Made by a program: the position numbers and the translations under genes. A stretch of DNA of 64,000 nt from Ciona savignyi (lineage: Eukaryota; Chordata; Ascidiacea; Phlebobranchia; Cionidae), in the NCBI GenBank assembly GCA_000149265.1, contig CH002896.1:198686-262685 (forward strand), read 5' to 3'. Positions 25,901 to 36,945 of this stretch are shown here, piece by piece. The stretch's first letter is position 1; every line of letters starts with the position of its first letter. The notes beneath the pieces are model-generated. The model did no database searches. It worked only from the letters and a program-made list of their open reading frames with translations, and was not told the origin of the DNA.

Positions 25901-28001
25901 TTAACTTAGTTCTAACGTGTTTGGTCGCCAGGAAAAAAGTTGCGAGGTCGTATCCAGCCACGGCGTTTAAGGAACTCGGGGATTTATTAGGTTAAAAATT
26001 AAGCAATTTCAGAAGCCTATTTAAAACATCACTCGGGACTACGGGTGCGTGGTATTTGATAACACTCCTTGCGTTTTTCTCTCCTTGATCTTTGACTAAA
26101 AACATGGATATTCTATCCTGTAATGCGATAAGACCGATATTATATGCGTGAAAGGTTGCATACCAAATATTACCATTATCGGAACACAGTAGTCGTATTG
26201 GTGGCCACGAGGCTTAAAGAATAGTCTTGTTGTGGGTATGTACAATTCGCCTATACCAATATCCATAGACAGCAGAGCGATTGAAACTATAAATTAAAAG
26301 ATGCTAAAAACTTGAGTAATATATGTTATAGTTTGTGTATATATAATAATCTTAATGTACTTTATCGAAGAATAAATACACGCCTTATTATTCAACGCTT
26401 TTGAGTTTAAATATTAATTACAACATTCTTTATACAATGACAAATTAAACATTTTGACCATTCTGATATTCGTTTGGTACCAGATTGCTTTGCGCAACAG
26501 ACACCGTGATTGTTTTGAGTTTTTGATCGTTCGACAATGGGGAAGAAAAACCGGGAAGGACATTTCTCTACCGGTGATAACTTACTGTAGAATCCTACAA
26601 TGGATGGAACGGGCAAAAGCGAGGAACTTGTTAATGAATGGGACAAATGTGTCAACTTACAAGGGAAGGCCACCGAAGGTTTGTATAGCTTATTCCTGCA
26701 GCGAAAAGAATAAAATATACAAAGAAATACGACATTCATTGTGCGAGATATATTTCCTGTTTTCACTTTTGGATTTGAACGTTTTTTGCGCATTGTGCAC
26801 ACAATATATACAAGCTAATGCTCTATGTTAAAATGGTCTATCCCGTCATATGAGAGTACTTTGGGAAAGCATATAACTAACCCACTCTAATTTAAATTTA
26901 AAAAAAATCTACTGTATTAAGGGTACTGTTGTAGCCATTTATTTTTAGATATGCAGTCCACATACCAACTAAATATGTATAATGAATAACTGATACTTTT
27001 TACCTGCTTTTAAGTCCTCGGATATATATATGTTCCTATATAAGGTGCATAATAGAAGTGGCTCTGTCATTTTTACAGGTTGGAGCTCTGGTTGGTACTG
27101 TTGTGTTGGTGGACGGATTTTCCAAGAAACCAAACAATTCTATTCCATTTGCCGAAGTACCAAAACCTGCGATATCTCCGGAAAAGCTACTCCCAGCTCT
27201 GAGCTTAGCGAAACGGAGATTCAGAGCAATGAAACAACGACGTACTTCAACCAGATCTTACCGGATTTCGTCATCAAGCACTAGCGGTGGTAGGAAACCA
27301 GGCATGGCGTCATCATCGTCGTTGTCAAGGGCGACTAGCGTCAGTTCGACCAAAGGAAACGCTCACGAGAGGGAACTATTGAGCAGTGGTAACATACGGC
27401 CACTGAAGTCGTGCATCAGTAAGAAAAACCTGTTTACTGATTCCAAACTCAACATTGAGAACGAAAATGAATCATCCATATTTCGTAAGCTCCCCGACTT
27501 TTCAGCGCCGCCCGAGGATCGAGTCTTTCAGCATCGCGATTCCAGGATAACCTTCAAAGAACTGACCGTACAAAAGAAAAGAAGTTCGTTGATTTCCGAA
27601 GAATTCGCGGAGAGTTTCTACATATCCCAAACCGAGTTAGCTTCTCGGCCTCTGTCGTCCGTAAAGAGAAAGCTCCCGCCGTTAAAATCTAATGCAACAT
27701 CATCGTCCGGTGACCAAGGCATTTCGTTACCGCCTACCAGCCTCGAAAACCGGCTGCGACCTTCTTTTACTGGCCGCCATACGAAAACGTCGCGAATCCG
27801 GTCACAGATACGCTGGAGAAGTACGAGGTGAAGTATAGAGGCATGCCATCACGGGGACATGCGATACAGAGTGTTGCAGTCATGAGTGAGTTCACAGAGC
27901 GACCTTGGCTACAACAAATAGAAATGGCAGTTCGACTCACAAAAAGGGGAGTCAGAAAAAACATATCCTTGCAAAATGCAGCCCTGTCTGTCAATTCTTA
28001 G
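22936..28001 (+). CDS. ANKUB1: Ankyrin repeat and ubiquitin-like domain protein (ANKUB1-type), 8 exons
   Basis: Exons: 22936-23092, 23773-23933, 24235-24454, 25049-25173, 25601-25798, 26484-26678, 27079-27660 and 27741-28001, all in phase (632 residues). Residues 1-180 hold one or two ubiquitin-like segments (MRITVVLDKGRHLLDVHPDE and WVIQDIGIVSGSVIKCEV). Residues about 180-285 hold ankyrin repeats (YIAAYRGHMGLATAMIK, HVASERGHLPILRLF followed by DHEGRTPIQIALRNRHRDC). A Ser/Arg-rich region follows and then a tail with ERPWLQQIEMAVRLTKRGV. The architecture matches ANKUB1, whose molecular role is poorly known. The start is the only ATG opening the ubiquitin-like fold. The last intron (27661-27740, 80 nt) is inferred because it restores the frame of the tail. 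A polyadenylation signal AATAAA lies at 28034-28039. Confidence 0.88.
23119..23282 (-). mobile_element. SINE family A copy, internally deleted, in ANKUB1 intron 1
   Basis: It begins with the (AGGAT)n tail complement and GTTTATCTCCGTGAATGGG, then jumps from the mid-body directly to a CACCAATCTAATCGG head. About 130 bp of the centre is missing. The ANKUB1 first-exon frame runs into it only if intron 1 is retained. Confidence 0.75.
23424..23673 (+). mobile_element. SINE family A copy in ANKUB1 intron 1, opposite orientation
   Basis: It has an intact 3' body and (ATCCT)n tail, but the B-box part of the tRNA head is deleted between GCGTCGCC and TTGGTTGTGTC. With the copy at 23119-23282 it forms an inverted pair about 140 bp apart. 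Confidence 0.8.
24547..24665 (-). mobile_element. SINE family A 3' fragment in ANKUB1 intron 3
   Basis: Only the tail-proximal part is present (GCATAGGATTTTTATT, GAGTTAACACATGGGCAATC, CGCGCCCACCATCGGGTTAC). The head is absent, as in a 5'-truncated insertion. Confidence 0.7.
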
Positions 28002-28033
28002 ATTTTATCGTGGTTTTATAAAAATTTGCACTT

Positions 28034-28039
28034 AATAAA
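28034..28039 (+). terminator. Probable polyadenylation signal of ANKUB1
   Basis: AATAAA lies 33 nt after the stop codon, the first such hexamer downstream of the last exon. Confidence 0.6.
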
Positions 28040-29374
28040 CCAATTTGAACGACTTTTGCTTCAATTTTCAATTATTTTAAATCTACCGAACGTTTTAACC
28101 AATTTTGCAATTTTTTGAAATGCGGTTAATACCTTGAGGTTCAAATTGCTGCATTAAATCAATTTTTAGATGACATATTTAACTGTAAACTCATTTTTAG
28201 AAAAATTGCCGACACTCACATTTATTTATTTGGTTTAAACGCTTTCCTCAACGAGAAATGTTGACTATGGGGTTGGTAAAATAGTTTAAACAGACAAACA
28301 TGGCTGTAACGACGAGATTGTTCGACCCAATAGCTTGGTGGGTTGAAGCGCGTCCCCTTGGGTTAGTTTTCGAAATTGGTCAGCTATCCTGTTGTGCAAT
28401 TGGACATAGGGCATTTAGCGGACATTGCATAAGCCAGTGGTTTAATGGCTTCTACCAACATTAAAAAGGATATATCGGTTAAAATGTACAAAGATACTAC
28501 GAAAGCTCCAGTAGCCCGTCGCGTTAATATGATGATTTCCCCTATTCATCAGGTTAAATATAAATATCCTATTTTATTCTGTCCTACCGCTCAATTTTCC
28601 CTGCTGTAGTGGCGTACAGCAATGCGTAATTATTATACAGTTCAGCTACTTTTAACAAAAATGAATTTATATAAACGCAAACAATATACACAACTATAGT
28701 TGCAGCGTGTTGTGTATTACGCAATGACGTAATCCACAATAAGCAACTACCCACATAATAAGAATTATTGCATCAACAGTCCTAAAGCTTGTGTAAACTA
28801 TGCAGAGATTTAAGGCTGTGGCGTTTCTTATTATATCAAATATATTAGCGACCTTAATGCAATATAGTGTTGTTATTATATGTTTAAGTTTTATTCCTAC
28901 TAGTAAATTTAAGCATAACTATTGCAATCGTGAATTTAAGCATAAATATTGCAATCAGGTACATTACAAAAGGGTAGTTTTAAAACACCAGTAACATTGC
29001 AGCAATATAACTGCACATTTAGAGTATACTTATGCAATGCGCGTAGGTGAAACTTTCACTGGAACCCCTGTCGTACTGCTGGAAAACGGTAACCGTCATA
29101 TGTGACGAATATATTCCTCTGGCTGTAGAAGTAACCAACAATACGCTTTATGAACCGAACAATGTGAGTAATGGACAGGCAAACATCCTTATTTTTTTCT
29201 GGAAGTTTTGTTAGGTGTTAGTGTCAACATAAGGCTGTGCGTTTTCAATGCACTCTTAACTCGTCTTAAAGTAGTCGGGTGGTTTAATTTAAGGCAATTC
29301 TTTGTTAGTGAAGGTGTATCAATATTTAACACTACTACATACGTGGTTAGTTTGTTTCGTGGATAAATAGAGTA
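28040..29374. other. Intergenic DNA with a diverged SINE and a short tandem duplication
   Basis: A diverged plus-strand SINE family A copy occupies about 28331-28590 (TTAGCGGACATTGCATAAGC, TATAAATATCCTATTTTA). At about 28908-28958 a roughly 24-bp unit (AAGCATAACTATTGCAATC) is duplicated in tandem inside an open frame (28800-28994) that I do not consider a gene. The promoter of the next gene should lie near 29300-29370. Confidence 0.5.
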
Positions 29375-32300
29375 ATGAAGACTCTCAAACTTTTTCTCAT
29401 CTCTTTTGCTGCACTTTGTTCGGGTAAGTCATTGAAATAGAAATACAAGTTCACAACACCTTTATCCTGTATATAAACTGGTTGTTGGACAATTTTTATT
29501 TAACAATCTATGAAACGTATAGTACTGTTTTCTGCATGCTTTTCTGATATTTTTAAATAAAACATATTTGCATGCAGAAGTTATGGACAGCAAAGTGCAT
29601 AAAAATCATTTTTTAGTATTTATAACGTTTCATTTATATTGCTATTGCTTTTAGTCGTTTTTTACGCTTTTCTCGCTTTTAAATGTAATATGAGGTTATA
29701 AATATTTTTTAAAAAGATGGTGAGTTTATTTTATATACTTGAATAATTACAGTTTTAGTAGTAAACTTGTTGATATAGGCCTTTTCATTAGCTGTATTTA
29801 TTTCTAGCGAATGATCTGTCGAACAGTTGGAGTTACAGCGCTTGTTCCAGTTCCAAATCCCAATCAACAAAAATCAGCTTCAATTGTACATTGTGCTGGG
29901 AAGCTGGTTATGAAGTGGAAATTGGCGCGAAAATCACAGTTATCCCAAGCGACCCAACCGCAACTCATAAGTTTAAAACAGATGACGTAGAAATAGACCG
30001 TTCCAAGAAAAACATTGCTGTGAATGTGAAGCGGGTTGACCAACACAAAGGGTGGACTCGTATGCCAATTACAGTCATCGTCGAAGAATCAGGCAAAGGT
30101 ATGCAATAATTGCAATAGTATTTTTATAACCACCTCATTTTTACAAGACTTACCGAAATTCACAATAAAAATTAAAAGGATGACTGACTAGTTTGCTTGC
30201 GCATTTAGACAAAAGGGAGTTAAGTTAGAAAATAAAGTCGGGAACTTGTTTCCATACACGAATATTAGCGCGTATTCTATATTACTTTTATATTAATGGT
30301 GGCCAACAAAATCTTTCAGAGTTAAAAAAAACTAACATTTCAATTATTTTGTGGTAAGCCTTATGAGGTTTCCCTAAAATTCAGTAACATTAATATTGAT
30401 CACACGAAAAAAAAGGTACTGCGAATATTAATAATAATTGAAAGGGCGCTGTGTTTTGTTTCGATTCGGGTAAAGTGAACTATTAAAACAACATTGGCTA
30501 TTTTTACATGTGTCAACACATAATAATTACATTTTAACGTTTGTTAAGCACCATGCAGAGGAAAACATATAGGGAAGTAGTGTGAAAAACAAACACATAC
30601 TTTTCATATCGTAAAGGCAGTTATAACACATCTTGACTATGCTTCTAAACATACGACTCTAACTATAACATTTTCAGTATAAAGATTTCCCATAAGGATT
30701 ATCCGACGATAATAAATATCCATTATCCTTGTCCTTGCAGTTACCTGTAGCGACCCGCCAATGCCAACAGACGGATATTTCATGCCAGTGGCATTTGGGA
30801 TCTATAGTGTAGGCGACATAGTCACATATAAATGTGACCCAACACATAGAATACAGGGTCCAACCACAAACGAATGCTTGGGGACTGCTCTGTGGAAGAA
30901 TGCTGCACCAACATGCGTGGCCACTTGTAAGTTTAATACGAAAATTTAACATTTGGTATTAAAAATAGAATATAAAATTCATGTTTAATCCCCGTAAATA
31001 GATCAGCAATCGTCAAATTACCTAGTTCCCTCATCAAAATATAGTAGCGATTGCAGTGTTTTGAATGATTCAGATGTTCCTTTAAATTGGTAAACCCATC
31101 ATTCCACTAGGTTCAGGCATTGTCCTTTAAATGTCTTGCCCTAGGACACAACCTACCTAGTCTTGTTTTGTACAATCCTTTGGCCAAAGGCGATGCACTA
31201 ACCCATAGGCTAATCTGGCGGATTTTATTTGGTTAGTATCTTTCATCTGTTATCTGTGTGTTTGAGGGAATTATTCTGTTGTATGTCAGCAGTGCCAAAC
31301 ATATTTGTTTTATGAAGGGCATTTATGGCATTTCTAGACCTGATGTACTATTTGTTTTATGCTCTTAAACAACACATTATTATAGCTCAGTTACCTAAGA
31401 GTTGTTTTGTTTAGTGTTTTATTGTGTTAATGGGGCTGTCAGCTGAACGAATATTCAAATATAATACTGCCACATGCTATTTCATTGTGTCTAAGGCACT
31501 AAATAGACATTGTTAGAACCATGTGGTTAAATGGTATAAACAAAAGCTATATCAATACAATAACTTGGGCAACTTAATAGTAAACACATGGTACTCTTAC
31601 TGCTGCTGTTCTAATGCCTTTCCTGTCCGTTAGATAAACATGGCTATTCATTTCAACATTTTCTCACACCCCAAGTTCTGAGAAAAATATGATTTAATTC
31701 TTTTCCTTTAGACTGCAACCAACCACCATCGAGTCCCAACTTGGTGGTTCCAACTTTATTAGCCTTCTACAACTTCCAACAAGTGATAACTTACACTTGC
31801 CCATCATCGTTGGTCTTGGATGGTTCATCCACCAATACATGCTTGAATACTGGGCTCTGGTTGCACACAGCTCCTCTTTGTATAATTGGTACGATTGTAA
31901 TTTATTTTATTGCATTCAAAGTATTTTTATTTTTTAAAAACAACGCCCATGCAGTGGCTTACAAAAATGGCAAGAAATGCAAAGAGTGTTGTTGCATACA
32001 TAGTGATAAACAAGAATTTCTATCTAATTCCTTCTTGTTAACCATGAGTCTGAAAAAAATTCAGGGTGAAAAAATTGATCATGTAATAAAAATATTAGCA
32101 TCATAAAAGTTTGGCTTAGACACAACTGATTAGCTAGTGACTAGTTTCGTACCTGCATCACTTAGGCTGAAAGGCGCCATACCTAACCTTCCAGACTAAT
32201 CAGTTGGACTATATAATCGGTCTTAACGGTTTGTCCTGTTGATCCAACTTAATTGCATGTTTCCCCTTCTACAATGATCCAAAACCTACCTGCAACAGAA

Positions 32301-32843
32301 AACCACTGAAATATGCAGACATAGAGTCTACCACAGATCACATCCTGTCTTTACTCACATTATTTTTTATAACATGGTATAACTTTTTTTACAGCTTGTT
32401 CCCCTGCACCCATTCAGTTAACAAACGGTTTAGCACCGTCATACGACCAAGTCGGTATCACAAAAATTAAGCGCTTACCTACGAACACGACTGAGAATAA
32501 TAATTGCCAGACGTGCGGTCAAACAATGAATTTTAAATATCATACCATTCAACTACATTATTTTACAGTTTGTACTGCTGCACCTACTCAGTTAGCGAAC
32601 GGTTTGGCACCATCATACAACCAAGCCGGAATCACAACACCTAATGGAGTTTTTTACGCACTTGGAACAGTGGCAACTTACACTTGTTCTTCCGGATTCG
32701 CTTTTCCTTCAACGACGTCGGCAACTACCACATGTGCATTAGGAACATGGAATCCATCTGTTGCGCCTCAATGCCGGAGTGGTAAGTATTTAAACATCCC
32801 AAATGAGATTTTTTTTTTTAATTTTTACATACATGTCTGCTGA
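29375..32843 (+). CDS. Secreted sushi (CCP) domain protein, paralogue of the large minus-strand mosaic gene
   Basis: Exons: 29375-29423 (signal peptide MKTLKLFLISFAALCSG), 29808-30098 (an unrecognised roughly 97-residue domain with three early cysteines), 30741-30926 (sushi), 31712-31888 (sushi) and 32395-32781 or through to a stop at 32841-32843. All internal borders are phase 1. Each sushi exon has four cysteines and the late Trp before the last cysteine ([36 protein letters not shown]). The last exon is a fusion made by a deletion (see finding). No transmembrane segment is seen. Sushi modules typically bind proteins in complement, adhesion or extracellular matrix; no specific role can be claimed. 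The 3' end is uncertain: the paralogue's terminal exon is missing, so this is either a shortened gene or an early pseudogene. Confidence 0.68.
29808..30098 (+). other. Unrecognised N-terminal domain of the plus-strand sushi gene
   Basis: This exon, bounded by TTTCTAG and GTATGC and phase 1 at both ends, encodes about 97 residues: SYSACSSSKS, FNCTLCWEAGYEVEIG, then a Lys/Asp-rich segment with no cysteine. It has no counterpart in the large minus-strand gene and does not match a family I know. Confidence 0.6.
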
Positions 32844-32925
32844 CAATCTTCGCCTGTGCTGAACACCGCATAGTTTATGTTCATAGCACACTTTTTTACC
32901 ACCTGATGTACCAGTTAGATTGGCT
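30730..32925 (+). repeat. Inverted segmental duplication, plus-strand arm
   Basis: Exons and introns here match the reverse complement of about 37925-41670. Matching intron blocks include GTATGTCAGCAGTGCCAAAC and TTTGGCCAAAGGCGATGCAC. Homology stops on the left close to the acceptor of the first sushi exon and on the right about 140 bp after the last sushi exon. Confidence 0.9.
30990..31225 (-). mobile_element. Diverged SINE shared by both arms of the duplication
   Basis: The order CCATCATTCCACTAGGTTCA, GCCCTAGGACACAACC and GGCGATGCACTAACCCATAG follows the minus-strand SINE family A body. The same copy is present in the other arm at about 41190-41430, so it pre-dates the duplication. Confidence 0.7.
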
Positions 32926-33972
32926 ATCGTTGCCTGAGAATAACTGCATAAAAATCCGCAGGAATAGACAGCACATAAGAGCGTGTACCTCCGACGGACA
33001 TTGTGGACAATTTTGACAATAATAGTTACCATACTGTACATTCCGTCTCTAAGCGATGCTGGTGTTACCTTTAATAATATAAAGAACCTTAATAGCTCGG
33101 AAGATATCATACACTTGCACTTTCTATCTCATCGAGAAAACACTTGTCAAAATAACCGATGAGCGTCAGCTTCTTTCGACTGTACAGGCAATGACTTGAC
33201 TCGAGGCCCCTTTTACAAATACTGGACTTGACTCCAGTTGCATAGTCATAATGACTAAAATTGACTATCCAGTCTTTTGTCTTTTCAACTGACTGTAAAA
33301 GTTTCATTGCATGCCTTTGTACTTTTGATATTTACAAGATTTATCGTTGCGGTTATTGTATATATTCTATCAATGCGACAAGGGATTAAAATCCACTATA
33401 GATGGGGTATAAATAATTAAGATCTCTATGCGCCACCGGGTGTGACCAGTGATACACTCCATGAGTCATTGTTTTTAAACGAGTGTTTTGCTGAGTAACA
33501 ATGGTGGTGATCCCCCATTTTTCTGGTTGAAAGCAGCATGTGTTAGGCTGCGTGCCGGTGTTTTCGTTTAACTGTAAAGTTTTGTATCAATAGCGGAGTA
33601 GTGCTTTTTTAAATAAAGGTGTTGATTGTGCATCCGCTGGTTGTTTTGTTGGAAAAAAGTTACCGATGTACAAACGGTATGGAGATAGGGAGAATAATTA
33701 GTTAAACGCCTCCTATATTATTTCCTATTTTCCCACTTTATAGCAAACTATAAACGCACGTTTTCTCAGTGTCTGCTTATACGTAAGTTAATCGGCCCCA
33801 TTGATAGTTTTAGTTACCGTAGTATATTTTGAAATTATTTGGGAAGTTGATATTGTGACTAATTCGGCTCCGGTTCAGACACAATTTAGTAAATATTGTT
33901 TTCATTTCTTAAACTGGGTGAATTTGTGATCATTTAATTGTACATATATTTTTTTCTTAGAATACCGTCATT

Positions 33973-34138
33973 TACAAGATTTTGCTCCCGCCATCATTCC
34001 CATAAATTTCTTGAATAAAATCACGAAGTTTATGACAATGACACGTTATTTTAAACTTTAAATAAAAGGAAGCCTTCTAAGCATATTGCAAATTTTCACG
34101 TGGACAGGTGCTAGGAGCCCGCACTTAGTCAGGAAGTT
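33973..34138 (+). repeat. Dispersed repeat, copy 1 of a roughly 165-bp unit
   Basis: It shares CCCGCCATCATT, a central CGTTATTT, CTAAGCATA.TGCAA, GACAGGTGCTA and AGCCCGCAC with the copy at 35060-35224, in the same orientation. It ends in a short hairpin-like GCCCG...CAGGAAG. Confidence 0.7.
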
Positions 34139-34385
34139 GCATATTGTTTATCCATTGTTGCTCGATTTGTGATTAATCATTATGAAGTCCAATAAACTGA
34201 TAATATACTATGATTTCAAAACGTCTGATTTGACCTATACTTAACTCCAGCTATATTTCAAATGACTTGATCTATATATGATATAAGGATATCAAGTGAT
34301 TTACCCAGGAACACGACGACAAATAACAATGGCCAGACTTGCGGCGGAACGATGATTTTTAAGTATCGTAAAATATGGTCGCATT

Positions 34386-34572
34386 AGGATAGGATAGGAT
34401 ATTCATGTTTATCTCCGTGAATGGGAAAACCAAGGGGGGTTAACACACGGGCAATCGTCAGATCATTACCTTGCGCCCACCGACGGGTTGCCTGAGCTAT
34501 TGCAGTGTGTTGTGTAAAATTCACACCTTCCATCAATTTGGTATAGAACCGATTAATCCGCTGGTTCAGGCA
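34386..34572 (-). mobile_element. SINE family A copy, head-truncated
   Basis: It has the (AGGAT)n tail, TTTATCTCCGTGAATGGG, AACACACGGGCAATCGTCAG and GCCTGAGCTATTGCAGTGTG, and ends at GCTGGTTCAGGCAAT. The tRNA-like head is missing. Confidence 0.8.
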
Positions 34573-35059
34573 ATTTTGAATTACGTTTCTCAAGGATAAA
34601 TATTATTATCCTATTTATACAGAACGCGTTCTTCAAGTGGCTGAATTTGGACAAGCGACTTTAACAATCGCGTGGCAGACTCGTAAACAGATTTCATGCA
34701 AAAACAATTCTGTTAATTGATGCATTGGTCTAGGCCTGGTCATTGCTTTGTTTGTAAAATCGTGCTAAAAAACTTGCAATTTATTAAATTTCTTTTTAGT
34801 CAATTTAATTAAATCATTATTCTTTAATCTTGGACCTTTATTTTAACAGACTGTCGCAAGTAACGATACCGTTTTTTTTAATAAAGCTATTTCTTGCACC
34901 TGGTAATACAATAGCTTATTTAATATAGCGTAATCTTTTTAAAACCCGTATATAGAATGATACCGCTATTGGACTTATCCGAAATTACGTACGTATATAG
35001 GTAATTTCCCTACACCTACGTAAACTTCAATGTCATGTACGTAAACTTTAATTCTTTAT

Positions 35060-35224
35060 TAACAAGACTTTTGTTCCCGCCATCATTACCGTACCAACTT
35101 TAAATAAATTGTTTTTAATAATGACGCGTTATTTCAAACTCTGAATATAAGATATACGCCGTCTAAGCATACTGCAACTTCTTACAAAGACAGGTGCTAA
35201 AAGCCCGCACCTAATCGGGAAGTT
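35060..35224 (+). repeat. Dispersed repeat, copy 2 of the roughly 165-bp unit
   Basis: Same layout as the copy at 33973. Its 3' end CCCGCACCTAATCGGG can form a 4-bp stem with an 8-nt loop. A related 34-bp end fragment occurs at about 61504-61537. Confidence 0.7.
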
Positions 35225-35884
35225 TAAAATCTGGTTGCAATCAGCTTGCAAGTGCAGTCCTAAGCCAACTGAAGTGTCTGTACTTCAAAGGTATTATAAT
35301 ATTATATAATTCATATTTATTTTGATATAATATATTTAGGAAATGTTACTGGTAAACGACCTACATAAAATAACCCTTTATGATGAGGAAATAGGGGAAT
35401 GTGGTTTAATACGGGCCAAATTAAATTATATTAGTTATACTTTGAAGCCACCTGTTGCATGTAATCTATATACGTTACGAAGGTGTCAGGTAACAAACTG
35501 GCATGATTAGAAGTTTATGACAAAATACAATTGCCAAATTGGTATATTATACATCAGAATGAGATACAGCTATTTTATGCAGTTATAATTTGATATATAC
35601 CAAGACATATAATCTTACACTGGCCTTCCGTATAATAAAGAAATGTAGCGTCAGGTCGCAGGTCGATAAAGAGAATCGAATATGCTAGACGCCTTTATTT
35701 ATACAATGTGTGATAATTATATGTTTACAAATTGTAATATTTTAGATGTGGCCAAACCAGTGCTATGGTTTTGGATTTTATGTTACTGCTTTACTTGCAA
35801 TATGCGTATTTCTGTTTTCGTGATTGAACTGTTATCAATTTTTCTAGGATTGTGGTTGAGTTCGAATTATAGAATGTTTTTTTA

Positions 35885-36005
35885 ACCGGGCTAAGGTTCA
35901 AAACCATTATGGGCTCGTTTCTCCGACCGTTTTTTTTATATAATATAGCCTAGCAGGTATTTATTTACCGATCGCGTTAACCATTCAGCCACATGACCGT
36001 ACAGT
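35885..36005 (-). repeat. tRNA-like repeat family B, second copy
   Basis: On the minus strand it reads GTGGCTGAATGGTTAACGCG, an A-run, then CGAGCCCATAATGGTTTTGAA, parallel to the copy at 20776-20886. Confidence 0.5.
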
Positions 36006-36022
36006 ATTATACAATGTTATTT

Positions 36023-36068
36023 AAAGTGGTAATAACGCAGAAAAATAAAGTGGTAATAACGCAGAAAA
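36023..36068. repeat. 22-bp tandem duplication
   Basis: AAAGTGGTAATAACGCAGAA occurs twice in direct succession, separated by two bases. Confidence 0.85.
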
Positions 36069-36630
36069 GGATTTAATTAATTATTCGTATAAATTGTTTT
36101 TTACTGTTATTCGAATGGTATGTTAGTTGTTTCGAAATCGTTTTATAAAGGGAATAAAACATTACATGCAACAATAATTTAGCTTAAAAATAACTATATA
36201 GAGGCAATTAAACACATTTTTTCAGACAGAGATTAGGGCTACAGAGAAATAGTTGGAAATTTAGGAAAAGTACACTCAACCCGGTATATATTTCTAAAAC
36301 CTATAATCATAAACATCTAACGATTCTTTTGTGTGCAGAAAGCAAGTTACAAAAAATATCGATTATTTCAGAGTGCAATATTATATTTGACAAAATACCG
36401 AAACCAAATGAAACAAATTTAACATAAAAAAAGTCAATGAAAACAGGTTCAGATTTTTACCCTCTCAGTTGCATTATAAAAAAATAATTTCAGGCAACTG
36501 TCTACATGCGTTACTGCGGGGCGAATGATAAACTTGACAATATTAGAGTATGTATGTTATATGCCATGATCCTTGATTGCCGTGCTTCCTCAAATTGACC
36601 TCAGAAAGAGTTCATTTATTTATTACTTGT

Positions 36631-36945
36631 TGGGATATTCATGTTTATCCCCGAGATTGGGAACGACAAGGAGCGTTAAAACATAGGTAAACGTTAGATT
36701 TCGGGTTACCGGAAGCCCATCATAGGTTTACCGGAACTTTTACAGTTTGTTGTGTGTGATTCGGGCGTTCCTTTATATTGGTAGAACCCATTATTCCACT
36801 GGGTTAAGGCAATATCCATTAGGTGCCTTGCTCTAGCTAGGACATAACCGACTAACCAGCGACCAGTTTCGAACCTTTCACCGTTCAGCTGAAAGGCGAC
36901 ACACTAAAAACCATCACGCTAATCGGTCGGACGGGTTTATTAATC
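36631..36945 (-). mobile_element. SINE family A copy, near full length, diverged
   Basis: It covers the whole unit from GGATATTCATGTTTATCC to the head (AGCGACCAGTTTCGAACC, ACGCTAATCGGTCGG). It contains an internal partial duplication of the ACCGGAA / CATCATAGGTTTACCGGAA section. Confidence 0.75.

Noticed and set aside
28800-28994. 64-codon frame with hydrophobic N-terminus, resembling a secreted peptide
   Set aside because: It has no splice or domain support, contains a 24-bp tandem duplication and lies in intergenic AT-rich DNA.
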